DNA of 64,000 nt from Chenggangzhangella methanolivorans (GCF_019797865.1 NZ_CP081869.1:868001-932000); one strand, 5' to 3'; counted from the stretch's first letter, positions 51,839 to 61,682 are shown. Notes: a model not told the origin generated them from the letters alone. Translations and numbers: made by a program.

Positions 51839-53281
51839 ATGACATCCGATAGCATTCTCGTTCCGGGCGACACCTGCTGGCGCATCGAGCGGGCGGAGCG
51901 CTTCGCCTTCATCGTCGACGCGAACGACTATTACCGCTTCGCAAAGCAGGCGATCCTGAACGCGCGCCATTCGGTGATGCTGATCGGCTGGGACTTCGAC
52001 AGCCGCATCGAGCTCGAGCCCGAAGGCGCGACGCTCGAAGGCCCCAACCGGCTCGGCCCGTTCCTCACCTGGATCGCCGACCGGCGGCCGGAGGTGGAGA
52101 TCTATCTCCTCAAGTGGCGCTTCGGCATCGTCGAGACGCTCTCGCGCGGCGAGACGCCGTTCTACCTGCTGCAGTGGATGGCCAAGAAGAACATCCGCCT
52201 GAAGCTCGACGGCGCGCATCCGCCGATGGCGTCCCACCACCAGAAGATCGTGGCGATCGACGACCGGCTCGCCTTCTGCGGCGGCATCGACATGACGCTC
52301 GGGCGCTGGGACACGCGAGAGCACCGCGAGAAGGACCCGAACCGCCGCTCGCCCTGGGGCCGCTCGCTCCAGCCCTGGCACGACGCAACGACCTGCGTGG
52401 ACGGAGCTGCCGCCAGGGCGCTCGGCGAAATCGCCCGCGAGCGCTGGTTCCGCGCGACCGGCGAAAAGCTCGCCGAAGGGCCGACGGGCGAGGATCTGTG
52501 GCCGGAGCCGCTCGCCCCCACCTTCGAGGGCGTCGACGTCGCGATCTCGCGCACGGTCGCAGCCTATGACGACCATCCGCAGGTGGCCGAGATCGAGGCG
52601 CTCTATCTCGCGGCGATCGCGACCGCGAAGCGCAGCCTCTACATCGAGAGCCAGTATTTCGCGAGCCGGCGCATCGCCGAGGCCGTGATCGCGCGCCTCG
52701 TCGAGCCGGACGGGCCCGAGATCGTCATCGTCAATCCCGAGAGCCAGGACGGCTGGCTCGAGGAGGCGACCATGGGCGCGGCCCGGGCGCGGCTCATCGA
52801 CCATGTGCGCTACGCCGACAAGCAGAAGCGCTTCCGCGTCTATTATCCCGCCACCGCCTCGGGCGCGCCGATCTACGTCCACGCCAAGGTGATGATCGTG
52901 GACGACCGGCTGCTGCGCGTCGGCTCCTCCAACCTCAACAATCGCTCGATGGGCTTCGACACCGAGTGCGATCTCGCGATCGACGCGCACGACGACGAGG
53001 CGCTCTCGAAGAAGATCGCGGCGGTGCGCGACGACCTTTTGGCCGAGCATCTCGGCGCCACGACGGAGGTGGTGGCGGCCAAGCTCGAGGAGACCGGCTC
53101 GCTGATCGCGACCATCGAGGCGCTCGGGCGCAACGGCCGGCGGCTGATCGAGCTCGAGGTGCGCGAGCTCGGCGAGGTCGAGGAGGCGCTCGCCGAGACC
53201 GACTTCGTCGATCCCGAGCGCCCGCCCGGCGTGATGAAGCGCGCCAAGCACAGGATCATGCGGCGCCTGCCGCGAGGCTGA
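51839..53281 (+). CDS. Phospholipase D-family protein (two HKD motifs)
   Basis: The intact 480-residue protein has two HKD motifs. Motif 1 is SHHQKIVAIDD, with His134, Lys136 and Asp141; motif 2 is VHAKVMIVDD, with His348, Lys350 and Asp355, followed by GSSNLNNRS. These make a bilobed phosphodiesterase active site, which may act on phospholipids, as phospholipase D or cardiolipin synthase do. VMLIGWDFDSRIELEPEG near the start is typical of bacterial phospholipase D. No signal peptide is evident. It is the last gene of the HD/phosphatase/NrtR group, separated by 156 bp with a repeat, so its operon membership is uncertain. Confidence 0.9.
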   Translation: MTSDSILVPGDTCWRIERAERFAFIVDANDYYRFAKQAILNARHSVMLIGWDFDSRIELEPEGATLEGPNRLGPFLTWIADRRPEVEIYLLKWRFGIVETLSRGETPFYLLQWMAKKNIRLKLDGAHPPMASHHQKIVAIDDRLAFCGGIDMTLGRWDTREHREKDPNRRSPWGRSLQPWHDATTCVDGAAARALGEIARERWFRATGEKLAEGPTGEDLWPEPLAPTFEGVDVAISRTVAAYDDHPQVAEIEALYLAAIATAKRSLYIESQYFASRRIAEAVIARLVEPDGPEIVIVNPESQDGWLEEATMGAARARLIDHVRYADKQKRFRVYYPATASGAPIYVHAKVMIVDDRLLRVGSSNLNNRSMGFDTECDLAIDAHDDEALSKKIAAVRDDLLAEHLGATTEVVAAKLEETGSLIATIEALGRNGRRLIELEVRELGEVEEALAETDFVDPERPPGVMKRAKHRIMRRLPRG

Positions 53282-53286
53282 GACCG

Positions 53287-53407
53287 ACTGCGTGCTTCGA
53301 GACGCCCGCCGATGGCGGGCTCCTCAGCATGAGGAAGGTTTGCAGACTTTCACGACGGTCCTCATGCTGAGGAGCGGCCTTTCGGCCGCGTCTCGAAGCA
53401 CGCAGTT
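53287..53407. repeat. Palindromic repeat family A, copy 2 (inverted pair)
   Basis: ACTGCGTGCTTCGAGACG ... CTCCTCAGCATGAGG (53287-53336) and CGGTCCTCATGCTGAGGAG ... GTCTCGAAGCACGCAGTT (53355-53407) face each other across 18 bp in the gap after the phospholipase D gene. Inner hairpins are GCCCGCCGATGGCGGGC and GCGGCCTTTCGGCCGC. Confidence 0.85.
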
Positions 53408-53497
53408 CCTTTCGACCGCTCCAACTCCTTCGTCGGCTTCCTCTCCCGAACGCGGCGCCCTAACGTCGCGCCCTCGCGGCATCGGGGGGCGGCGGCT

Positions 53498-56157
53498 TTG
53501 GACGAATTCGGGCTGCTGATCCTGCTGGTGCTCGCCGTGCCCGTCATGGCGATCGCGGGGCTGACGCTCGGCCTTTCGGCCCGCCGGCGGATCGACACGC
53601 TCGAACGGCGCCTCGCAGCCCTCGAAAGCGCCTTCGCCCGCAAAGCCGCGGCCGAGCCGTCACCCCTCCCGTCGCAGGCGCCGCAGCCGGCCCCGGCGAC
53701 CGCGCAGGCGCCGCCCGCGCCGCCGCCGCCGCGTCGCCGCCGCGCATGTCCGTCCCACGCCCCCGGCGCCCAAGCCTGCGCCTCCCAAACCTGCGCCGCA
53801 AAAACCCGGGCGCTCGCTGGAGGAGCTCGTCGGCGCGCGCTGGAGCGTGATCGTCGGCGGGCTCGCGCTCGCGCTCGGCGGCATCTTCCTCGTCCGCTAT
53901 TCGATCGAACAGGGGCTGATAGGCCCCGCGGCGCGGATCACGCTCGGGGCGCTGTTCTCGGCCGGGCTGCTGGCGCTTGGCGAACGGCTTCGCCGCGCGG
54001 AAGGCTCCGGCCCCCGCAAGGCCATCGACATTCCCGCCGTCGTCACCTCGGCCGGCGCGACCAGCGCCTTCGCGACCGTCTACGCGGCCTATGCGCTCTA
54101 CGGCTTCCTGCCGCCGGCCGCCGCCTTCCTCGCGCTCGGGATCGTGGCGGTCGCGACGCTCGTCGCGGCCGTGCTGCACGGGCCGGTGCTCGGCGCGGCG
54201 GGCCTCATCGGCGCCTACGCCACCCCTCTCCTGGTCTCCTCCGACGAGCCCAACGCGATCGCGCTTTTCGCCTATCTCCTCGCGCCGACGGCCGCCGCCT
54301 TCGCGGTCGCGCGGATGCGGAACTGGCCGCCGCTCGCGCTCGCGGCGGGGATCGCGGCCTTCGCCTGGGGGCGCTTGCGGTTCTCGGCGGCCTCGCCGCC
54401 GGTTCGGGGCCGCTGCTGGCTTACGTGGTGGGGCTCATCGCGCTCGCCGCCGCGATGCATTCGGGCCTTTCCGCCAAGGCGCCCGAAGCCGCGGCGCCGG
54501 ACTGGATCAGCGGGCCCCTGATCGCCCTGTTCGCGCTGCTCGCGACCGCAGCGCCCGCGATCGACGGCTTCGGCGCCGCCACGCTCGCGGCGACCGGCGC
54601 GGTGATGCTGGCGCTGCTGGGCCTCGCGGCCTGGGCGCCGGGCCTTTCGCCGCTCGCCCCCGTCGGCGCGGTCCTCGCGGCGCTCGTCACGCTCTCCTTC
54701 GACGACGGCGCGCTCACCGCCATGGCCGAGGCCACGAGCCTTCCCGCCCCGGCGAGACGCCGCGCAGCGACGGGCTCGGCGGCTTCCTCGCCTTTTGCGG
54801 CGTCCTCGGCGCGGCGTTCCTCGCGGCCGGCGCGTTCGCGGCCCGCATCGCCTCCGCAAGCCCGGCGTGGCGAAGCGGCCTGCTGGCCGCCGCCGCCGCG
54901 GCCGCGCCGCTGCTCCTCATCGCGAGCGCCTACTGGCGTGTCGCCGAATTCGCGCCGGACCTGCGCTTCGCGGCGATCGCGGTGCTGGTCGCAGCCGCGC
55001 TCGCCGCGCTCACCGAAGACGCCGCCCGCCGCGAGCCCTCCGGCGCCGCGAGCCCCGCCGCGACCGCGGCCTACGCCACGGGCGCCTCCGCCGCGCTTGG
55101 CCTTGCGCTCGCCATGGCGATGCGCGACGGCGGGCTCACCGTCGCGCTGTCGTTCCTCGCCATGGCGCTCGGCCTCGTGGCGGCGCGCCGGAACATCCGC
55201 GCGCTCGGCTGGCTCGCGATCGTCGCGGCCGCGATCGTGCTGGTCCGCATCGGCGTCGACCCGCGAATCGTCGGCGACGACCTCGGGGACGACGCCGCTG
55301 TTCAACGCTCTGCTCTGGGGCTACGGCGCGCCCATGGTCGCGTTCTGGATCGGCGCGCGCGCCTTCGCCAAGGCCGGCCAACCCCTTCCCTCGCAGGCGC
55401 TCGAAGGCCTCAGCCTCGTGTTCGCGCTGCTCTTGAGCTTCATGCAGGCGCGCCATTTCGCCACCGGCGGCGAGGTCGCGACGCCGGGCGTCGGGATCCT
55501 GGAGGCGGGCCTCGACGCGACCGTCGCCTTCGCGCTGTCGGCGGCCGCCGGAAAAACTGTCGCTCGGCCGCGCTTCCCCCGTGCTGAACTGGGGCGCGGT
55601 GATCGCGGGCGGTCTCGGCGCCATCATCTCGGTCGTCGGCCTGCTGCTCGTCTCGAACCCGTTCTTCACCGGAGAGCCGGTCGAGGGCGGCGCGGTCTTC
55701 AACGCGCTGATCCGGCTACCTGCTGCCGGCGCTCGCAGCCTTCGCGGCGGCGCGCTTCGCCGGCGAGGGCCGCCCGGTCTGGCTGCGGCGGGCGCTCGGC
55801 GGCGCGGCGCTCGCGCTCGCCTTCGCGTTCCTCACGCTCTTCGTGCGCCGCGCCTTCGCGGGCCCCGAGCTCGACGGCCCGTTCGAGAGCGACGCCGAAT
55901 GGTACGTCTATTCCGCCGTCTGGCTCGTCTTCGCGCTCGCGCTTCTGACGGTCGGCGTCGTGCGGCGCTCGCAGACGCTGCGGCTCGCCTCGGCGCTCAT
56001 CGCCGTTCTGGTCGTGCTGAAGGTATTCCTGCTCGACCTCGCGGGCCTCGGCGGCGTCTGGCGCGCGGTCTCCTTCATCGGCCTCGGCGGCGTGCTGATC
56101 GGGGTCGGCCTCGTCTATCAGCGATTGTTGTTTCCAAAGCCCGCCGCCTCTGCATGA
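53498..56157 (+). CDS. DUF2339 polytopic membrane protein, frameshifted
   Basis: The product of about 886 residues is a large integral membrane protein of unknown function. It starts with a TTG (MDEFGLLILLVLAVPVMAIA), then a Pro/Ala-rich segment, and is followed by some twenty hydrophobic segments, such as SVIVGGLALALGGIFLVRYS, ALLATAAPAIDGFGAATLAA and LLSFMQARHFATGGEVATPG. The C-terminus WRAVSFIGLGGVLIGVGLVY is typical of DUF2339. Breaks near 53750, 54375, 54745, 55300, 55555 and 55725 spread it over three frames. The role is perhaps in the cell envelope, but no experimental function is known to me. Confidence 0.8.
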
Positions 56158-56226
56158 CTTGTGCCGAACAATCGGCTATGTGGCTTGCGGGGACGCAAGA
56201 CGACTTCTCACAAAACGGCTTGCTCG

Positions 56227-57127
56227 ATGCTTCAATGGGATGATTTCCGGCTGGTGAAGGCGATCTCCGAGCGGAGGTCGCTCGCCGGGGCCGCCGAGAT
56301 GCTCGGCGTCAACGCCTCGACCGTGTTCCGGCGCCTCGGGGCGCTCGAGGAACGGCTCGGCGCGCGCCTGTTCGAGCGCGGCCGCGCCGGCTACGGCCTG
56401 ACGCCGGCCGGCGACGAGATGTCGGCGATCGCCGACCGGATGGCGAACGACATCGTGTCGTTCGAGCGCCGGGTGCTCGGCCAGGACCTCGCGCCGACCG
56501 GCGAGCTGCGCGTCACCACCAACGACGGCCTGCTGATCCACGGCCTGACCGACGTGTTCGCGAGCTTCCGCCGCGCCTATCCCGAGATCACGCTCGACGT
56601 GGTGGTGGGCAACGCGGTGCTGAACCTCTCCAAGCGCGACGCCGACATCGCGCTGCGCGTCACCTCCTCGCCGCCCGAGACGCTGGTTGGCCGGCGCCTC
56701 GCCTCGATCTACTGGGCGGTCTACGGCCTCGCGCCGCTGAAGGAGGTCGACAGCATCGAGGCGCTCGACCACCTGCCCTGGATCGGCCCTGGCGACATGC
56801 TGGCGGCGCTGCAGCGCTGGCTCCGCGACGTGGTGGGCGAGCACAAGATGGTCTACCGCCTGAACACGGTGCTCGGCATGGCCGAGGCGATCGCGGCCGG
56901 CATCGGCGTCGGGCCGCTGCCCTGCTACATCGCCCACCGCTTCCCGAGCCTGGGTGCGGCTCTACGATCCGCCCGGCCAGCAGCCGCCGGGCCTGTGGAT
57001 CCTCACCCATCCCGACCTGCGCTCGAGCGCGCGCATCCGGGCGTTCATGGACCATGTCGGCCAGGAGCTCTCGAGGCGGCGCCCCTGCTTCGAGGGGATC
57101 AAGGAGCGCGAGCGCGAGCCGGCGTGA
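56227..57127 (+). CDS. LysR-family transcriptional regulator, one frameshift
   Basis: The product begins MLQWDDFRLVKAISERRSLA with the winged helix-turn-helix at AAEMLGVNASTVFRRLGALE. The effector domain reads GELRVTTNDGLLIHGLTDVF, DADIALRVTSSPPETLVGRR and LNTVLGMAEAIAAGIGVGPL. A break near 56953 (one extra G) is followed in the correct frame by VRLYDPPGQQPPGLWILTHP, ending FEGIKEREREPA at 57127. The length is about 300 residues. Effector and targets are unknown. The downstream gap holds the first palindromic repeat of the GIY-YIG region. Confidence 0.85.
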
Positions 57128-57143
57128 GGCGGGGCTGAGACGG

Positions 57144-57276
57144 ATCGCGTGCTTCGAGACGCCCGCCTTGCGGCGGGCTCCTCAGCATGAGGATCGTCGA
57201 GAGGCCGTAGTCGCAGAATGCATCTCGACGAACCTCATGCTGAGGAGGTCCGAAGGACCGTCTCGAAGCGCGCAGT
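57144..57276. repeat. Palindromic repeat family A, copy 3 (inverted pair)
   Basis: ATCGCGTGCTTCGAGACG ... CTCCTCAGCATGAGGATCGTCGA (57144-57200) and TCGACGAACCTCATGCTGAGG ... GTCTCGAAGCGCGCAGT (57225-57276). The second unit ends five bases from the stop of the GIY-YIG gene. Internal hairpins are GCCCGCCTTGCGGCGGGC and GGTCCGAAGGACC. Confidence 0.85.
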
Positions 57277-57281
57277 GCGCC

Positions 57282-57569
57282 TCAGCTGCGCGTTCGCGCG
57301 GCCAGCCTCGGCAACAGATCCAGACGTCCGGCGATCAAAGCTTCCTTCTTGGCGCGCGACCATCCCTTGATCTGGCGCTCGGCCGCGATCGCGTCCTCGA
57401 CGCGGACGAAACGCTCGGAGAAGACCAGCGCCACCGGCAGCCGCGCGGCGGTGTAGCCGCCGAAAGCGCCGCTCTGGTGCTCGGCGAGACGCTTCTCAAG
57501 CGCGCCGCGGGTGGAGCCCACATAGTAGGAGCCGTCGGAGCAGCGGAGGATGTAGATCCAGGCGTCCAT
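57282..57569 (-). CDS. Small GIY-YIG nuclease-domain protein (UPF0213-like) enclosed by repeats
   Basis: The intact 95-residue product starts MDAWIYILRCSDGSYYVGST (GIY-YIG elements IYIL and YYVG), then ALEKRLAEHQSGAFGGYTAA (Arg region) and DAIAAERQIKGWSRAKKEAL (catalytic-type Glu). It ends LPRLAARTRS. GIY-YIG proteins of this size are single-strand nicking nuclease-like, but most have no known function. The gene lies five bases from palindrome copy 3 and 12 bases from copy 4, with no room for an independent promoter of normal size. The open frame continues upstream through a repeat, but MDAW is the family start. Confidence 0.9.
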   Translation of the reverse strand: MDAWIYILRCSDGSYYVGSTRGALEKRLAEHQSGAFGGYTAARLPVALVFSERFVRVEDAIAAERQIKGWSRAKKEALIAGRLDLLPRLAARTRS

Positions 57570-57581
57570 GAGCGGAGACGG

Positions 57582-57760
57582 ACTGCGTGCTTCGAGACGC
57601 CCGCTTTGCGGGCTCCTCAGCATGAGGGCCGTCGAGGCGATTGGAAAGAGGCCGACCGGCTGTTGCTGAAAGAGAAAAGGCGGCGACCGATCAGAACTCC
57701 GACTCCAGCCTTCCTCATGCTGAGGAGGCTGCGAAGCAGCCGTCTCGAAGCACGCAGTTC
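57582..57760. repeat. Palindromic repeat family A, copy 4 (inverted pair, long spacer)
   Basis: ACTGCGTGCTTCGAGACG ... CTCCTCAGCATGAGGGCCGTCGAG (57582-57633) faces TTCCTCATGCTGAGGAGG ... GTCTCGAAGCACGCAGTTC (57709-57760) across 75 bp. It begins 12 bp upstream of the GIY-YIG start codon, so it covers the 5' end of that gene. Confidence 0.85.
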
Positions 57761-57787
57761 GCTTCAACCGCGATGCGACGGAGACGG

Positions 57788-57842
57788 ACTGCGTGCTTCG
57801 AGACGCCCGCTTTGAGGGTTCCTCAGCATGAGGACCGTCGAG
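57788..57842. repeat. Palindromic repeat family A, copy 5 (single unit)
   Basis: ACTGCGTGCTTCGAGACG ... TTCCTCAGCATGAGGACCGTCGAG is one unpaired unit. It repeats the opening of copy 4, including GAGACGG before it, in direct orientation, consistent with a tandem duplication. Confidence 0.8.
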
Positions 57843-57867
57843 ACGACTGAGACGAGAAAGAGCGCCC

Positions 57868-59468
57868 TCAGGCCGCCTGCTTGCGCACGTCCTTCACGTC
57901 GGTGAACTCGACGGTCTCCCAGCGCTCCTTGGCGCGTCCCATCTGGAACGCGGAGCCCGCCAGCAGCACCGGATCGCCGTCGAGGTCCTCGGCGAGGCTC
58001 GAGCGGTTGGCGGCGAGGAAATCCTCGAGCGTCTTGCGGTCCGGCGCCGTAATCCAGCGCGCGATCGAGTACTGGCTCTGCTCGAAGCCGACCTCGAGGC
58101 CGTATTCCGCCAGGAGGCGCCCCGTCAGCACGTCGAGCTGCAGCGCGCCGACGACGCGACGAGGGCGGGCGAGCCGTCGAACGGGCGGAACACCTGCACC
58201 ACCCCCTCCTCCGCGAGCTCCTGCAGCGCGGACTTGAGCTTCTTGGCCTTCATCGCGTCCTCGAGCCGCACGCGGCGCAGGATCTCGGGCGCGAAGCTCG
58301 GCACGCCGAGGAAGCTGATGTCCTCGCCCTCGGTCAGCGTGTCGCCGATGCGAAGCGCGCCGTGGTTCGGGATGCCGACCACGTCGCCGGCGTAGGCCTC
58401 CTCGGCGAGCTGGCGGTCCTGCGCGAAGAAGAACTGCGGCGCATGAAGGCCGATCATCTTCTGGGTGCGGGTCTGCCTGGCCTTCATGCCGCGCGTGAGC
58501 TTGCCCGAAATGAGCCGCACGAAGGCGATGCGGTCGCGGTGGTTAGGGTCCATGTTGGCCTGGACCTTGAACACGAAGGCGGTCATGCGCGGCTCTTCCG
58601 GCGCGACCGCTCGCTTGTCGGCGTCGAGACCCTGCGGCGACGGCGCGAGATCGGCGAGCGCGTCCAGCAGGTCGCGGACGCCGAAGTTCCGGAGCGCCGA
58701 GCCGAACAGCACCGGCGTCAGGTGGCCCTCGCGGAACGAGGCCATCTCGAAGGCCTTCAGCGCGCCCTGCGCGAGTTCGAGCTCGTCGGTGACCTCCGCG
58801 AGCCGGTGCTCGTTCACCAGCCCCTTCAGCGCGCCCAGGCCCTCGCCCGCGCTCTCGTCGCCGCCGTCGACGAGGCGGATGCGGCCGGTCTTCAGCTCGA
58901 AGGTGCCGGCGAACTCCTTGCCGCGGCCGATCGGCCAGGTGAGCGGCGCGACGTCGAGCGCGAGCGTCTGCTCGATCTCGTCCAGAATCTCGAACGGGTC
59001 GCGGCTCTCGCGGTCCATCTTGTTGACGAAGGTCACGATCGGGATGTCGCGCAGGCGGCAGACCTCGAACAGCTTTCGGGTGCGCTCCTCGATGCCCTTG
59101 GCGGCGTCGATGACCATCACGGCGGAATCGACCGCGGTGAGGGTGCGGTAGGTGTCTTCCGAGAAGTCCTCGTGGCCCGGCGTGTCGAGCAGGTTGAACA
59201 CGCAGTCGCGGTACTCGAAGGTCATCACCGAGGTGACGACCGAGATGCCGCGGTCGCGCTCGATCGCCATCCAGTCGGAGCGCGTGCGGCGGCGCTCGCC
59301 CTTGGCCTTCACCTGGCCGGCGAGCTGGATCGCCCCGCCGAACATCAGGAGCTTCTCGGTCAGCGTCGTCTTGCCGGCGTCAGGATGCGAGATGATCGCG
59401 AAGGTGCGGCGGCGTTCGACCTCGCGCGACAGCGGAGACGGGGCGGACGGGGAAGCGACTTCGGTCAT
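57868..59468 (-). CDS. prfC: Peptide chain release factor 3, one frameshift
   Basis: RF3 is the GTPase that recycles class I release factors from the ribosome. The G domain shows FAIISHPDAGKTTLTEKLL (P loop), DRGISVVTSVMTFEYRDCVF (switch I), LLDTPGHEDFSEDTYRTL (G3) and VTFVNKMDRESRDPFEILDE (G4). LRIGDTLTEGEDISFLGVPS lies in domain II. A break near 58152 is followed by VLTGRLLAEYGLEVGFEQSQ and a normal end (FTDVKDVRKQAA). The full length is about 533 residues. The shift falls inside a conserved region, so it is probably an assembly error. Confidence 0.93.
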
Positions 59469-59673
59469 CTGAGGGATCTGCCAGCGGCGACGGTCTTGCG
59501 TGCTTTCAGGACGCCGTCTCCGCAGCCCCGGCGAGACGTCGGAAGAGCTGGCCGTCGCGACGCTTGCGCCGAGCCGCGCTTGCGCGCGCGTTCGGCCGCG
59601 CCGGCGCGGGATGTCAGGCGTTCGGGGTTGCTCGCACGACGCGTCGCCGGGCGCAAGCGCCGGCAGGATCGAG

Positions 59674-60657
59674 CTACTGGCTCGGCGGCGTCCAGATCGC
59701 CAGTTCAGAGGTCACGACCTTGCGGGGGAACAGGCCCTCGCCGAAGAAGGCGTCGGCGATCTTCTGCTGCTCGGAGAGCCCCTCGCGCGTCACGGCGCCG
59801 ATCTTGTAGGACCGCCGGCCGTTCGCCTTCTCGATGCTGGCCGCGTCCATGGCCCAGAGGCCGGTGAGCTTCTCGGCGCCTGCGCGCGGATCGGCCTTGA
59901 GCTGCTCGCCCGCGGCCTTCAGGCGGCCGACGATGAGGCCGAGCGCCTCGCCGCCGCGATCGGCGAAGTCGCGGGTCGCGAGATAATAGCGCTTGTAGCC
60001 GGAAAGCCCGGTCCCGTCGGCGAGGACGCGCGCGTCGGTCTGCGCCTGGATGCTGGCGATGAACGGATCCCAGATCACCACCGCGTCGACCTTGCCGGCG
60101 ACGAGCGCCGCGCGCCCGTCGGCGGGGGTGAGATAGGCCGGCGTCACGTCCTTGATCGAGAGGCCGGCCTTGGCGAGCGCCGCGAGCAGCAGGTAATGGC
60201 TGCCTGCGCCCTTGGTGACCGCGATCTTCTTGCCCTTGAGGTCAGCCACCGAAGCGACGCTCGACGAGGCCGGCACAAGGATCGCCTGCGCGGACGGCGA
60301 GGCCGCCTCTTCGGCCACATAGACGATCTTCGCGCCGGCGGCCTGGGCGAACACCGGCACCGTGTCGGCGACGTCCGCGCTGAAGTCGATCGCGCCGACG
60401 TTGAGCGCCTCCAGCATCGGCAGGCCGCTGGTGAATTCGTGCCAGGTGACCGCGACGCCGCGCTCGCCCAGCGCCTTTTCGAGCGAGCCGTCGGCCTTGA
60501 GCAGGCTCATCAGCGTCGACGAGCGCTGAAACCCGATCCGCACGGTCTTCGGGGCCTCGCCGAACGCCTCGGGCGCGTGAAGAAGCGCCGGAACCACGAA
60601 GGCGGCCCCCGCCGCCAGCAGGACAAAACGGCGGGTGACGTCGGCGGCGCGGCGCAT
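59674..60657 (-). CDS. Sulfonate/taurine-type ABC transporter substrate-binding protein
   Basis: The intact 327-residue periplasmic binding protein starts MRRAADVTRRFVLLAAGAAF, a signal peptide. The mature domain contains VRIGFQRSSTLMSLLKADGS, VAVTWHEFTSGLPMLEALNV, LKGKKIAVTKGAGSHYLLLA, ALVAGKVDAVVIWDPFIASI and ELAIWTPPSQ, which place it with aliphatic-sulfonate (SsuA) binding proteins. No permease or ATPase gene follows, which is unusual, so the rest of the importer must lie elsewhere. An AT-rich region with GTATAC palindromes precedes it. Confidence 0.87.
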   Translation of the reverse strand: MRRAADVTRRFVLLAAGAAFVVPALLHAPEAFGEAPKTVRIGFQRSSTLMSLLKADGSLEKALGERGVAVTWHEFTSGLPMLEALNVGAIDFSADVADTVPVFAQAAGAKIVYVAEEAASPSAQAILVPASSSVASVADLKGKKIAVTKGAGSHYLLLAALAKAGLSIKDVTPAYLTPADGRAALVAGKVDAVVIWDPFIASIQAQTDARVLADGTGLSGYKRYYLATRDFADRGGEALGLIVGRLKAAGEQLKADPRAGAEKLTGLWAMDAASIEKANGRRSYKIGAVTREGLSEQQKIADAFFGEGLFPRKVVTSELAIWTPPSQ

Positions 60658-61033
60658 CTGGGCTCTCTCGTTCGAACTGTCGGCGCCCCGAGCGCCGTCA
60701 ATATGTATACATAATACATAGAATGCATTGAGTGAAGCGCAGAAAGGCGCGCAGGACGCCGGGACGGCTTGCGGCCGTCAGGCGCCGAAAGCTTTGTCGC
60801 GTCGCGGAACTGCGGACCTTCGTCCTGCGGAGACTGAAATATGAATATTTCGTATACGGTCAAGCAATAAAGACAGACATCTCAGAACAACGGCCTTCCG
60901 GCGGCTGATCAAAAAATCTCGCCTGAGCGGAACCAATCGCTGCGCCGCACAATGGCCTCATAGTGCTCACGCGAGGCTCACATTCGACCGCTACTCCTCC
61001 GGACATAGACTTTCCAACGGGGAATTAGATCCT
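60658..61033. other. Long AT-richer intergenic region with GTATAC palindromes
   Basis: This 376-bp stretch separates the sulfonate-binding protein and the RlpA gene, which are transcribed in opposite directions. Its A+T content is well above its neighbours around 60700-60720 and 60840-60880. It holds TATGTATACATA (60702-60713), AATGCATT (60722-60729), CGTATACG (60851-60858) and a GC hairpin CGGCGC...GCGCCG (60681-60697). It should contain both promoters. No gene was recognised. Confidence 0.6.
60702..60713. promoter_or_regulatory. Palindromic operator candidate TATGTATACATA
   Basis: A perfect 12-bp palindrome about 45 bp upstream of the sulfonate-binding protein start, in an AT-rich island. 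It resembles sites bound by GntR-type regulators, but no regulator gene is nearby, so this is a candidate only. Confidence 0.4.
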
Positions 61034-61387
61034 ATGAGTAAATCCGCCATGCTGGCGCTCGCCGGCGTGACCGCGCTCGCCTGCGTTTCGGCCGCAGCGC
61101 CCGCCTCCGCCCAGTGCGGCAAGGCCTCCTGGTACGCGCTGCATTCCAAGACCGCGAGCGGCGAGCGCATGCAGCCCTACGCGCTGACCGCCGCCCATCG
61201 CAGCTTGCCGTTCGGCACCAAGATCCGCGTCAGCAATTCGAGGACCGGCAAGAGCGTGGTGGTGCGCATCAACGACCGCGGCCCGTTCATCCGCGGACGG
61301 TTCCTCGATCTCTCCAAGGGCGCGGCGCGCTCGATCGGCATGGGCGGCGTCGGCAGTCTGCATGTCGAAGATCGGCTGAGCCGTTAG
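61034..61387 (+). CDS. Short RlpA-like double-psi beta-barrel protein
   Basis: The intact 117-residue product has a signal peptide ([20 protein letters not shown] then AAPASA). The double-psi beta-barrel domain of RlpA follows: [40 protein letters not shown] and [20 protein letters not shown]. RlpA proteins are septal-ring lytic transglycosylases, but this one lacks the C-terminal SPOR domain, so it may be a soluble accessory enzyme. Its TAG overlaps the stop of the converging toxin gene. Confidence 0.85.
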   Translation: MSKSAMLALAGVTALACVSAAAPASAQCGKASWYALHSKTASGERMQPYALTAAHRSLPFGTKIRVSNSRTGKSVVVRINDRGPFIRGRFLDLSKGAARSIGMGGVGSLHVEDRLSR

Positions 61388-61668
61388 AGCAGATCCTGCC
61401 ATCGCCGCGCCCCATGGACGACGCGGACGATCTCCGCGCCGCCCTCGATCCCGCGATAGAGGATCAGGTAGTTTCCCAACGGAAACATGCGCAGCTCAGG
61501 CCGCACGTCCGGCCTGGAGACGCCCATCCCGGGATTTTGGCTGAGCGCCCGGCATCGGTGCTGGACCGCGTCGATCCAGTTCAGCGCGGCCCTCGGATCG
61601 TCGGCGGCGATGTGGCGAGCGATCCTCAGGATGTCGGCCTCGGCCTCAGGTCGAAGGCGAAGCGTCAT
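61384..61668 (-). CDS. RelE/ParE-family toxin
   Basis: The intact 94-residue basic protein starts [20 protein letters not shown] and has [40 protein letters not shown] and [20 protein letters not shown], then RRWQDLL; this is the RelE/ParE fold. It is 14 bp downstream of an antitoxin-like gene on the same strand. ParE-type toxins poison gyrase and RelE types cleave mRNA; the two cannot be separated here. Its end overlaps rlpA in convergent arrangement. Confidence 0.85.
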   Translation of the reverse strand: MTLRLRPEAEADILRIARHIAADDPRAALNWIDAVQHRCRALSQNPGMGVSRPDVRPELRMFPLGNYLILYRGIEGGAEIVRVVHGARRWQDLL

Positions 61669-61682
61669 CGCGCGGCTGCGTC

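Noticed and set aside
50462-53251. A 929-codon minus-strand open frame opposite the NrtR-like and phospholipase D genes
   Set aside because: It covers two intact plus-strand genes with clear motifs and has no start signal; its length reflects high GC content only.
60660-60863. Peptide MYYVYIL in a minus-strand frame, resembling the start of a GIY-YIG protein
   Set aside because: Only the first seven to eight residues match; the following sequence is unrelated, and the stretch is part of the AT-rich promoter region.
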